Source: Symbiodinium microadriaticum
Lineage: Eukaryota; Sar; Dinophyceae; Suessiales; Symbiodiniaceae
Direction: 5' to 3'
NCBI GenBank assembly: GCA_001939145.1
Contig: LSRX01000055.1
Span: 320,919-384,918 of the forward strand
Length of the DNA stretch: 64,000 nt
In this document: piece after piece, positions 49,001-56,300 of the stretch
Layout of the letters: every line of letters starts with the position of its first letter
Position numbering within the stretch: the stretch's first letter is position 1
Translations under genes and position numbers: made by a program
The notes under the pieces: model-generated
The model's input: only the letters and a program-made list of their open reading frames with translations
Told to the model about the DNA's origin: nothing
Database searches by the model: none

Positions 49001-49987
49001 GTGCACGCCGAACATAACACGAAACACCAGCGGAGTCTCCTTTCCTACGTGTGGGGCTTTAGGGTTTAGGGTTCAGGGGTTTAGGGGTTTTAGGGTTTAG
49101 GGGTGTAGGCTTTAGGGTTTAGGGGTTTAGGTCTAGGGTTCAGGGGTTCCAGTTCAAGGTCTACAGCTACACGATCCCTCCATAGGACCCTGAAGCCAAG
49201 CAGCCAAACCGTAGCCGTAGAACCCAAATACCACACCCGGGAATCACATGTTTTTTGGGCTGAGGCTTTCGGGGTCATCTAGATGCCAGGGACTCCACCA
49301 AACAGAACTGTCATTCAGCTTAGAGCAGGCCTTTGGCAAGTACAACCCACCCTGCAAACCGAAAACCGTAGCCGTATCTAACAAACCCCAAAGCCCTAAA
49401 CCCCTACACCCCAAACCCTCCGCCCTTATTCCCTTAAGTCTTTTTCGAAGTAGAGACCGAGCTTTGTTGATCGAAGGCCTTGCACTTGCACGCCATGTTC
49501 CATATCGCCACCACCATCTCTCCGTGTGCTTGGCAGGATTCGTTTTAAGGTTTGCCTAACCCCCCCCCCCCAACGCAGGTAAAATAATAGCCCAATACCT
49601 ATAAAGGGGCTACTATGCCTACCAACGGGCTATTGTACCTATAAAAAGGCTATTATTCTACATACTTTTGGGGTCCAGGTGAGGCTTTCAGGTTTCCCGA
49701 AAACTGGGGAAAATCCTGCAGCTGGAGGAAACGCGCATCCTCGGTGTTTCAGTTTGCAGGGTTTACTGTTCAGGGTTTAGGGGTGTAGTCAAAGTGGCCA
49801 AGTCGGAGATGCAGTGCAAGTGGGTAGCGGCACCCTAAACCCTAAACCCAAAACCCTAAATCCTAAACCCTAAACCCTAAATCATATCATCGTGGTCGCC
49901 TCTGCCAGGTATTGCTATGTTGTCTTCATGACGTACCATCGCTGCACCGTGCTGAAGCGCGACGCAGAGCATCGGCGGGGCCTCTGA
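28942..49987 (+). CDS. Alkaline ceramidase-like membrane hydrolase, thirteen exons, complete
   Basis: Integral membrane amidase family (ACER/YPC1) that cleaves ceramide to sphingoid base and fatty acid in ER/Golgi membranes. Exons: 28942-28970, 29479-29546, 30056-30126, 31177-31261, 43755-43839, 44426-44483, 45404-45481, 46086-46109, 46312-46344, 46575-46634, 47472-47522, 49477-49532, 49909-49987. They join in phase to 258 aa (family about 260-275). Visible: Ca-site set D31, W32, E34, N36, E45 in the DWCEANY...AEF block; Zn-site H92, H219 and H223 (HAMFH); D103 eleven residues after H92. The Ser usual four residues before the first His is Thr88. Hydrophobic segments follow the seven-helix pattern. 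Eleven donors are GC, one (intron 9) GA. ATG 28942 directly follows a CAG, so that AG could be a 5'-UTR or spliced-leader acceptor. Intron 4 (12.5 kb) holds the antisense LINE. Family identity is strong; substrate chain length cannot be told. Confidence 0.93.
29723..29789. repeat. MITE family A, internally deleted
   Basis: Keeps GGGTAGT, the GGGTGCCGTACTA core and the right end; lies in ceramidase intron 2. Confidence 0.65.
30503..31100. repeat. Compound microsatellite in ceramidase intron 3
   Basis: (CT)n with a duplicated CGCTGCATTTAG plus T-run unit, then (TATG)n, (TATATG)n, (TACATG)n and about twelve CTGT units. Long apparent frames here are not genes. Confidence 0.95.
31496..31508. repeat. 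LINE target-site duplication, left copy
   Basis: GTGAGTAGCTCTT, identical to 43654-43666. It marks the 3' border of the minus-strand element. Confidence 0.93.
31571..42199 (-). CDS. LINE ORF2 polyprotein: RNase H, endonuclease, reverse transcriptase, zinc fingers
   Basis: 3542 aa from the ATG that overlaps the ORF1 stop; the same frame is open another 419 codons upstream. Order: a ~1900-residue N-terminal region of repeated globular blocks separated by acidic Ser/Asp/Glu linkers; RNase HI (YTDGS near 1951, [26 protein letters not shown] near 2090); APE-type endonuclease (YNIL near 2190, [28 protein letters not shown] near 2453); reverse transcriptase ([12 protein letters not shown] near 2881, [15 protein letters not shown] near 3030, GEDKT); then two C2H2-like fingers (CRLC...H..H near 3355 and YCAAC...H near 3390). 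It would nick the target, copy the RNA and degrade it. RNase H before the endonuclease, and a large extra N-terminal region, are unlike common LINE order (EN-RT-RNase H). All catalytic motifs look intact. Confidence 0.95.
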   Translation of the reverse strand: MTSDSRTGTTMPGSLFTASREVLPERLSRGVVVEQHLFWKCRDGGLTPGCHDLWSHVFSPSDWVCTEVSGLVFFGLVRHFGNPLSSLSPLFFTSPEQHWVLRISEVCLPLSASIVRCSGASTASSQQFPASSMQTALVCPEQALRRWSDWTRKDSISLGSWWVPKKRIGGSGPFTTMSLSSYVHSSAGQFFLLQQTLTYVGLFFAALQRSLMSVLFIALVGLLSQQFVRARILSRHLPGISTGVPLNIVRCLAGTSVQDTQPLDWTPHRAVSKPNRLRTIRQSFLHRVCRWIAPFMFLHLPFCVWAAPPEVIQLCRYAMLTTATASNHGRARAPFRHSFQELTPDRLEAAYLGTTVYMPDYLPKECAFRCDRARGPAAFQAQVRQRVLQDKPGLCALVPAEGQQHLGYATLIAFSPDIERQDQVAVIVDLSRVGWHYYADTVRRQLRVSDFLESILRLTKDDDRQLVLWVSGHDHPCQGNDLLHLQHGAVLTVLREGIPASPDTPLQTLFEVDAEWGPLHHMPVTQPSACTLVITAERQFLLDDSFSQGTDVAAALSKSLSRPVTAGDIWATEALRDVQFQGQECNQVVYVADASGQVDAEPAMSEATAMQALDQQPAFRLCDARQLGRGFFVFDASRGFDVLLLLQHLGLDPFDVDDYVLCRLPSDEHPHAQASLQVWSLWKNHHRHSTAQSPVPIQARAASGPGLLHRLYFDVDWNPGDPDELNEDPDSGSEDNHEEEPDTCVAASDSETDPNDVLHARFLVLRLYCTLLPVDVDVRVPATIQEAADAVAHNMPADVYTHFSELVAVFPQVDVTWGAMLAVPAWARNELVVVLDVRQVDGRLFAVPIANAATYAHFCAAAGLPADGTYSIFPFGSGAPMLLTDVVETRLGGSVAIVPAGHRPATRGLLSTMLTTAEGWDPQAVLPQDPRGTGEHYLCMVLEASSTLHTVVRRQGDLEADLAQRHGFQPHMTTVQPTRPRISNTCIRGWACRGVVLLTGEIPNVPIPPGRRRDGWFLAAVDCRPILQGWHQLLVTDGTCSHSDLADFFEVFMPEGYQPQIEGAPLEDDKLLLHPGAVLTVQYVPITSDSSAHGPSRAPSEATSRASSEQSDSSLDGPDDDTADTAQPDTPRSRSPRTSDHPDRMRGAQTVCRARCSSHSQSLDSGTPRAFFQARRIGVTCALQAHIAVHAAQHSPLEIAFRQAGHSISSLGLQAQERFSQLTRALVNWRECSVTCRVPGAEGEHGSTAAAQNHSVPHLQLLLEDGYPTSGEPAPDFARPAPDVAPEAPPAAVPLQATFLILGHGYWPEWIEVTLSAPCNLGAALATVNEGRQPEARTRFPLLEPVQPQAAPGLGILVALPRWVLQGVLVVCDTSRIDGRGLFTVFVAAAVNLASLFAIAEVPPSMHTVVYVGDMPWPMSYDHVVRPQTGQLIMFAPVEHQWLVITSLADMLLSEIGWLSQPPIPGAYQRRLWIMPETEPFHFELRPERQRQLRADIAHTLHRPPHLLRLRASSPRVADHSELGFLSSAALVAIPLQDDDLGGPVHPICILDLRPMMQGVTWQLAFHGRLDQTALLTHLTTLCPDTYTVSLLLDGALLDRTLPDIAVEDGSLVTALLWRPLSPASSEDGSETEEPDLAPDSPEPDGTDTVDPDPRQDSPQEDPQSCLERPEAYPPDTEDGSNHQTSRAMSGCRHTCPIASGAGLPTARRGLQCLLLCTLVRVHTAVHIFEVGHACPPSIYGDPIRTDAASTWTVTHKQDDRHAGQVRYTSAFTASIVPTRAVPTPCRALGRGPTLRQIPPLPQEAPHCFSFGSQVCEPLTNLLSFTATGPTLLECAMQEAHFKPLWEAVTLIETLFEHFGFPLVTPPRARTTISLEEKLPLSAFQKEVEMLRSIVPAPRQPAEATLMDWLDSDLSPVFGAAHISPYWQDYYANMQHWHTSERTHPPSHLLVYTDGSAVPSNNTAANLAGPAAWAFAVWVVADCEPFFLGACAHVAAPSGTPFHVGEHLDTPLEAELLALTWAMAWLLDAAAAYSAHVELRYDCTSAGGSIFAASREVCLPSADEGPTLAAFASQLRQTVERRFHLTHAHVKGHSQEPGNELCDILSGIARRHPGSYYDRCLPTWPAEWRKHSLCHWGWLAHHSAPDLPSLMSLESEAARLQALDMPTLAPSQGMRKTVCPELAVAFCWTAMSYNILTMFDPDAPKGRVNRDPAAGLRISGKRDLVKRQLLTQKVWIAGFQETRLPSSEVLPDGDFLMLNTAATDRGHGGCALWLSLQQPYAYVAGEAVYLQRHEATVVSISPRHLHVLLETPHLCLYVCVIHAPKYKHSTDTEPVDFWTEQTRLISRRPPRADYLLLIDSNGHVGEVQTSAIHQAGAEPENPEGALFHDFLLELSAILPSTCPDVHSGQHWTWQTPGESAAQHRLDFICIPQTWESFHLKSWVWTTFEALQTRLDHLPVCLQMRFARTAPPKEYTSCVRSICRPESQPTAHQRQQYRQALQQTPPIWWQVPIDHHCLLWTTAITQAATLPQAPRAPRPTQAYLSADTLTLVQKRQALRRYMRAEDIERQRRLMLISFAAWSFFLRGQAFPAGACAQAELWLQDVDVSLARALQLFDEHATAIRAAVKRDRIAYLSKIQQQVTLQDLRNPKALYAAVRKAFPQAKPSRRRSFQPLPSVALEDGSIAADRQQCTERWIRHFGEQESGTVVTADEYVAAFADPDIPVLLDKPLFAAADIPTLADLEQTILGLKLGKAAGPDGLTGEALRLHASSTARFLFPLCLKSALCSREPTDWRGGTLMTLAKKAKATTECASFRSILLENVAAKVQHRVLRQRLLPAFTEYRCDAQAGQIPGVGVENVGLLVRTYQRWAWSQKRPSALTYFDLKTAFYRVIRQSIVTTNEEAMDSRFLALLHDLGVPDQALPELARHLYNLSVLKEAAVSEYNIARVADLFRGSWFRLQLDSAIVLTRRGSRPGDPLADLLFAFSFTALCRSIETRLAQHGVATFVPTCEAFPPWLHWSPVDTVGLPAWADDFVHLQSLPGTVELCQQVRAALEIVAACTTSAGMILSYGEDKTAILLSANCPRAVPGLLTQDDEGKPCMSVENPITRETAWVPVVDAYRHLGTVTVANATPDAEIRYRFAQAQSMLKPLRRKLFSERAIPLALRRALLRSLVTSKFIFASSTLTLCANLHRRTWCRLYVQLWRGLGKRISAEKQEHSFEVLRAAGATSPLLALAQARATLFLRILQHGPATLLHLLHVHWVTSPATSWLQQFHMDLQAVGTMVPTVKVILDGPSPVMALLDSLQQEPGWWPKQIRTAIKAYSDSLDVWATNARQTKLPSCNVSTGGDFRCRLCASSFALRKHLAVHMARRHEVISPVRRYAPLPYCAACMRWFHSVPRVQNHLKHAVSCLTRLLHVMPPLTLEQVREAEGQEARRKGKVAKGAWTQFRAAEPPIPYYGPRQPLYAEAIADLSEEETTLERLRTLYRPHPEDVEWLMNYIADASEEGPRAMAAEFWLTPPAALSSTQSESPEAAPTCFTAL
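42196..43395 (-). CDS. LINE ORF1: coiled-coil, proline-rich gag-like protein
   Basis: First cistron of the retrotransposon, 399 aa from the first in-frame ATG at 43395. The frame continues without a stop to the element border and a GTG at 43608 would give 470 aa. Roughly the middle third is a charged Gln/Glu/Lys/Arg-rich coiled coil; the C-terminal third is Pro/Gly-rich with a final acidic stretch. No zinc knuckle is visible. It probably packages the element RNA, as ORF1 proteins of LINEs do (inference from position and composition). Its stop TGA overlaps the ORF2 ATG in an ATGA, suggesting coupled re-initiation. The ORF2 frame is also open across this whole region, but composition supports this frame as the coding one. 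Confidence 0.82.
   Translation of the reverse strand: MGRGQKWEEWPQSSYSAPQWQLWRGSWPKNQKPVEDTKTLAFPHYDAGARPKGVSKGAHKGKHGWDTTEDYTTQPGEPWGKDLQDGLNQARKAEQRVRQLASTREAKVLQWQRYQEGLKRSFMQERLRHQKDIDKISEDLALAMQNQELAREQIVQIVDKAKTGYSGRQEMEDAQNAEWEQMKGDWMQEYAELDTPEAVIQRAMAARSRQAPSTEQLSARPPPGLHSYQAPGPTPADPGDPFMSAMGAPNLGAPRPPYQGSPGQHTRTVPSPGSGQRRSSLPTGQRQPVKQRPPLQAANPSGPPLGDKLMAKREADTWKLDDPVRPHHTTGPPLEAPTMAPIVEPGVPGPEMEDGNGPHAGLLGQTIPTGPGPGEVHIIEADEETDHELMEVREHPNVE
43654..43666. repeat. LINE target-site duplication, right copy
   Basis: GTGAGTAGCTCTT, identical to 31496-31508. It marks the 5' border of the minus-strand element. Confidence 0.93.
44254..44384. repeat. Inserted CCCTAAA tract in ceramidase intron 5
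   Basis: 131 bp of CCCTAAA-type units between AGTACC and ACTTTGGGCTATTTGGAG; the related repeat at 63397-63428 has these two parts joined by a single T. Confidence 0.75.
46651..46731. repeat. (GA)n microsatellite
   Basis: GAGA-rich run in ceramidase intron 10. Confidence 0.9.
47143..47247. repeat. MITE family B, best-preserved copy
   Basis: Near-perfect inverted ends (CGGTTGATGATATAAATCC) of about 30 bp, flanked by TA on both sides; ceramidase intron 10. Confidence 0.85.
48077..48166. repeat. MITE family A, right end replaced by TA repeat
   Basis: GGGTAGTTC left end and GGGTGCCGTATTA core; the right end runs into a (TA)n tract at 48165-48190. In ceramidase intron 11. Confidence 0.6.
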
Positions 49988-50225
49988 TCTTAACTAGAGC
50001 AGGGTTTAGGTTTAGGGGTTTAGGGTTTAGGGGCTTCCGCTTTTAGTCCAAGGCGACGGCCCGACGAGTAAAGTTTTGGATCGACAGTCAAAGTCTAGAG
50101 GTACAGACGATCTCCGTAGCACCCGTAGATGCCAAGGTTCAGAAACTCCAAACATTTAACAAACTAAACCATCTAGTCCAAGCCCTAAACCCCAATCCCC
50201 CTAAACCGAAGCCCGAAATCATAAA

Positions 50226-50346
50226 CCCCTAAAGGAACCCCGACAGCCCCTAAAGGAACCCCTAAAGGAGCCCCTAAAGCAACCCTTAAAGGAACCCCTA
50301 AAGGAGCCCCTAAAGAAACCCTTAAAGGAGCCCTTAAAGGAACCCT
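50226..50346. repeat. 12-bp tandem repeat
   Basis: About ten units of CCCCTAAAGGAA/AGGAGC type. On the minus strand it gives a meaningless V-P-L-G-A repeat reading frame. Confidence 0.85.
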
Positions 50347-50378
50347 GGCAGCACTGGGCTGAGGCATCGGCTTAGCCT

Positions 50379-53300
50379 ATGTGCACGTCGCTGCTGCGGC
50401 TTAGGGGAGCCGGGAAGGCCGACATGACTTGGAGGGTCGGGGGACGTCGGGGCTCCTTTCAGGGCTCCTTTAAGGGATCCCATCAGGGTTTTAGGGTTTT
50501 AGGCCTTTAAAACTTTAAGGGCTCCTTGAAGGGATCTGCTTAGGGTTTTAGGGTTTAGGGCTCTAGGGTCTACTTAGGGGCTCCCTTAAGGGATCGGATT
50601 AGGGTTCAGGGTTTTAGGGTTTAGGGTTTTAGGGTCTACTTGGAGGGTCAGGAGTACGTGGGTAAGGAGTAGACTCCTAAGTACCCCAAAAGGGGGTCCT
50701 AATTGGGGTTATGATACTTATAAGTCTAGAAAATAACTACTTACAAAGTCCCCCGACCCTCCAAGTACCTGAACCCCAACTAACCTACCTTTTTGAGGGT
50801 CTCCTAGGGTCCAAGTAGGGTTTAGGGCTTCGGGCCTGGGGCATTTAGGGTCTAATGGAGGGTTGATGGAGGGGGAAGGTCGGGATGGTAGGGCTTATCG
50901 GGTTTTTTAGGTCAGGCTAAAGTATATACTATATGGGTACATGGAGCCTTAAGGTTTGTATAGGGTTTCGAAATGTGTCTTGACAAGGTCTGCATTTCAT
51001 GAGGATTCTGTGGGGGTCACCATAGGTCTTTTTTACATTGGCTTAGTAGCTGAAATACTACACTTTAAACTTTTGGGGATAATATGATCCCTTACAGAAC
51101 TGAAAGTGTACCCTTTTTGTGCCTATGAACTCAGCAACTAAGATGGGTTCCCTACAGCCACTTCAGATCTGATTTGGTTCTTGCAACAAACTCTCTATAG
51201 TTTAATTGGTCGTATATGGGCACTACGCGCAAATCTAAGCACTCCTGGGTTAAGGCTTATCAGCCCAAAGGCCACAACAAACGGTAAGCCCGAACCCCTA
51301 AACCCTAAACCTTAAACCCCCTAAACCCTAAAGCCCTAATCCCTGAGCCCCTAATCCCTGAACCCTAGCCCTCTATTGGCTTTGGGGGCTAGTCTCAGCC
51401 TTGGGCTTTCAATACGTTTTTTTTTCAATCCTGCAAAACCCTTAATAAGGAACATACCATACTTGGAGGTTCATGGGACTTAGTAAGTACAGTTATAAGT
51501 ACATTAATTGTGGACACAAGTAATTATAAGTATAGTTGCCTTATTTATAACCCCAGCTACTAAGTCCCATGAACCTGTAAGTAACTCCCATAGTTTAGGG
51601 TCCTTATAAGGTAATGCAGGATTGGTGTCATCAACCGTCCTTAGGGATTTTCGGGTGTGGGACACTGGGGTTTCGGCCTTCTCAATTGAATTCCGGGATT
51701 TCAGGTGTAGCTGCGCTTCAGGATTTCGGGTCAGGGTTTGAGGTTTAGGGTTTAGGGATGTACTTAAGCCCTAAACACTTTACCCTGTAGGCCCCTTATG
51801 AAAACAGATTTACCTTTACGCTTCGCACATGCACCTATCCAGTTTTCCATCGGCTGATGACACATCAGTTAGGAGATCTAAGAATCTAAGCCATCTAGTA
51901 ACTTGGAACCACGGAGAGCTTCGAGACATCCACAAACTTGAGTTTGTAACTTCCGCATTGGGATACATACCGTCTTGTACCGGCCTTGAATGCAAGGATC
52001 CTTGCTCGAGTACTAAGGATGCCGAAGTAAGAACTACCTTTTTCAATGTTTTAAGGTTCAGGGTCGCGGGCTTAGAATGGAAGGGGTAAGCACTTTCCAG
52101 ATCCTCGTGGCCCTAAACGCAACGCGACAACTCAGTGTGCGCAGGTGGCCCTGTCCGGCACTCGAAATGCGTGGAAGTGTGCGAAAAAGATGCATTTCAT
52201 AGTGCTTAAGTCTGTAACAGTTTCGGATCTACGACAGAACTTGTGGGTGGAATTAGCATGCGCTGGAGTCTGTTTACATAGGCTTCGAGCAAATATATGC
52301 TAAGGCTTTGGTTACGTATGAATTCAATGATTACACTAGGCAGAACTGTGTGCAGCGTATCGGGGCTTCCTGTTCAGAGGATGCGGCGTGTTTGCCTTGA
52401 GGTTCCCTGAAGGTGTTCCTTTAAGGGCTTCCTTCAACGGCTCAGCGTTTAAGCTTAAATTCCGAGCCCTACCCCGAGCCAAACACAGCACAGACTGCTT
52501 CGGCCATGATACAGGAGCCTCAAAAGCTACCAATCCTATTCCCATTTAGGGTTCCCTATCATCGTAGTGTATTAAAATGCATTTTGACGTGACCCGTTCA
52601 ATTGCAAGCTGCTCTGAGTATAAAAGCCCCCATGGTTTAGGGTTTAGGATTTAGCGGCCTGCATTAGGGTCATTAGGGTCCTGCATCCAGCACGACCACA
52701 GCCTCAGACCCCGATCCCTGCAACCTTCAACCTCGGGTCTGTGCAACAAGGAACCCTGAGCCTGTAAATGAGAAACACACAACATATATTCTAGTACATC
52801 CTACGTGCATACATAGTCGCTGCATAAATATGAAGGAACATCCGGGTGGGTATGTTTGTGTTTGTTTGTTTGCTAACTGGTTATGTTTTATAATTCTGGG
52901 TTCAGGGTTTGGAGTAAACTTCCCAAGAGCACCAATCACCTGAAGCGCTAACCCCAAATGCTTGGCAAACTCCTACAACAGCCTTCGCCTGGCCATTGAA
53001 CCCTGAAGCCCAATCCCTATAAGCCCACACCCTAAACCCTACGCAGACAGCACATCACCCGTTTTCCGGAACCTAACATTCATAACAAACCCTACACCCT
53101 AAAGGTGAAGGAGTTTGAATCCACTGCGCACTTCAACGAATCCCTCAATCCAACATGCCTGGGCTCTTGCCAGGGTATTTACTTTAAGTTAGTTACCACA
53201 ATAGGGAAACCATACTACTTTCTAACTAGGCCCATATGGCAACTTAAAACAAATTCCTTAGCTTCTAGGCCCTTAGTGAACCCGTGGAAACCTTACAGGA

Positions 53301-56300
53301 ACCCGAAATCATGGTAACTTAAACTAAGTTCCTAATAAACAAGACTCCAGATTCACAATGAAGAGACACCGACCTCCATGCCCTAAACCCCAAACCCCAA
53401 ACCCTAACCCTAAGGCACTACCCCTACGACCCCCGACGCTAGACCCTAAACCCTAAACCCTAACCCTAAGACGCTAAACCCTACAACCCCCGGACCCTGG
53501 ACCCTAACTAAACCCCTCAACCCTGAGCGGCCTTAAACCTTCCAAGCCCGTCGCCCGTAAACCCCAAACCCTCTAAGCCCTAAGCCCAGATTCACAATGT
53601 CCAAATGCGAGAGGCTCCTGGCATCCAGCAGGGCCTCGCTGGAGAGGAGGCAGGGTTCAGGGTTTAGGGTTTAGGGTTTGGGGTTTTGGGGTTTTAGGGT
53701 TTAGGGTTTTGGGTTTTGGGGGTTGTGGGTTTAGGGTTTGGGGTTTTGGGGGTTTTGGGGGTTTAGGGTTTAGGGGGTTTAGGGTTAGGCAGGTCTAGGC
53801 TTTGGAGGGTTTAAGGAGGGTTTCGATGTTAGGCTTTAGGGCTATCAGTGGGAATATCGGGCTTTAGTAAAGGTATATGGGTTTAGGGTTGAATGAGGGT
53901 CTACAAGTAGCAGGAAGTTCCATCTAAGACCGCGTCGGATGTGGGTTCGAAGCGTTTGGCCTTGCCGGGTTTAGGGTCTGGGGTATTTTTGGGGTGGTGA
54001 GGTCAGGAGATGTGTTGTCGAAGGCTTGGGGCGCTTCAAACTTAGCGTGTTTCCAAGCTTGGAGTGGTGAGTACTGGTTACTGGTTCCGGTTGATGTACC
54101 TGGCTGCATTTATGAATCTATGAATTAAGATGGGCTAGGACATCTGTGAGTTAAGATGGGCTAGGAGGGGGGCGTTATCATCTTGCTTGTGAAGTCCTCT
54201 CAGCAGACTTTTTCAGCTTCAGACGGCCTCCACGCGTAGTTGCAGTCCGCGCGCAGGTGGCTGAGTGGCGAGAGCAGAACCCCAGCTATCGCCAAGCCGT
54301 GCAGGAGGCTGGTTTGGGGCAGCTCCTGGATGCGAGGGTTGGCATCTGTTTTGGGTTTAGGCTTTAGGGTTTAGGGTTTATGGGTGGGATCTGTTTTGGG
54401 TATCCTAAGACCTACAGTGGACCCTAAACAAAACCGCAAAGCCTTAAGACCCGAATTTGACCCTGGAACCCTCGGACCCTAGGACCTAAGATAGTAAACC
54501 AAGCTCTGTAGACAATAGGCACGTCGCACAGTTCGCAAGCTGGCTGCACGGATCGAGAGGACACGAAACCCATTTTTCATTGTAAGGGCTCCGAAGTATT
54601 AACAAGATCCTTCCTTTGTAGAGCCTAGATAACCGTAGAATCTTTTATTATAAGGTTTATATAAAGCCTTATAAAGCCATACAAGACCCCTATCTCGGTG
54701 CAGACGCTCACACCAGCCTCCTCGAGCCTTAGCCTGTCAAGCTTGTAGTCCTGTCCTGCACAGAAGGCATAATGGTCGGGGTCTAGGTTTGAAGTTTAGG
54801 GTTTGGGTTTAGGGGTTTGGGGAATAGCGTTTGGGGTTCACTAGAAGAAGCGAGAACAGCCATCCCCTTTGCCAGGGAAGAGAGCGGCTGAGGGTGCAAT
54901 TCAAGAAGTGGGCTGAACTGACACAATGAGCTTCTTGGCGGATACAGCTTCGGTTCACCCTGGCAGAGACCAAGTTCGTAGAAGGGTCGCGCATTCATGT
55001 CCATTTGAGACACCAGTAGTCGAGATATTCGCCTCACATTTGCCACACTCTGGCTCCCTTATGGCCCACGTACTCACGCAGTGAGGTATTACATACGTTG
55101 CACCCGAAACCTTAGTAGCCGAGTAGGTGTCTTTCAACCTTTTGGGGTGCATATAATCCTAACCATACTAGGAAAAGTTCGACTTTTTTGGTCTAGGGTA
55201 CCCAACGCCTAAGAAACACTAGACCCGAAGTTTCGACGCCCTGCCTCAAGCCCTGGAACCTTCAACCTCCCAACGTCCGCGGCAAACGCAGCCGAGGATG
55301 GTTACCTGCCGCCGGGGTGAGAAGCATCCCGGACACTATTAGCTGTTGAAGCCCATGCAGCACGATGCCGGCCCGAGTTCAGTGATTTAGGCTTTCATTG
55401 TGCAGCAGACTCCGAAAGATGTGGGGCCACGGCGACTCTCAAGCCCAAACCTGAGGACGAAGAATCTAAACACAGGTGATGCCGTGAAGATGCACAACAA
55501 CTCTTAGTCGGGGCTCTGCATGCATGCGTGTTTTGTCGATACTTATGTTTTTGTTCATGTGTATGCAATGTTATGTTACGGTATGATACGATATGACATG
55601 TTACAGTGTTATGTTTCAGTATGTTATGTTATGCTGTGTTGTGTTATGTTGTTTTATATGTTATGTGATGTTTTGTTGTATCATGAAACGTTATGATATG
55701 TTATGGTATGGCATGGTATGGTACGTTATGTTATGTCGTGTTGTGCTATGCTGTGCTATGTTATGCTGTGTTATATCATCGAACAGTGTGTTATCGTGGG
55801 TGGGAGTATGTTCGATGATGTATCATGTATATGATGCTATAGCACGTTAAATTACGTGGTTGTTGTGTTGTGTTTTGCTATATCAAATCTAAGTGTGTGC
55901 CAGTGTTTATGTATGTGTATGTGTATGTATGTGTATGTATGTGTATGTATGTGTATGTATGTGTATGTATGTATGTATGTCTGTATGTATGTATGTATGT
56001 ATGTATGTATGTATGTATATGTTGCACACACACGTATGTATGCATGTATGTATACATGCATGTATGTGTGTGTGTATATATATATATATATACATATAGA
56101 TATGTGTGCACATGTACAATATCTGCGCGTTGCCCGAGCAAACCTTCCTCTCTTCGATCCTCAAAACTCAGGCAGCCCAGTTTCTCCTCGCAGCCCTGAG
56201 CCCGATACCTCGATGATACTAGCAGTACTCACCCGAAGGGTCCAAGTAATTAATTCTCGTATACTCTCCAAAGCAGTAAACTATTTTTTACTGTAGCAGC

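Noticed and set aside
50226..50346. Regular spacing of the 12-bp repeat as a CRISPR-like array
   Set aside because: No spacers; it is a simple tandem repeat in a eukaryotic genome.
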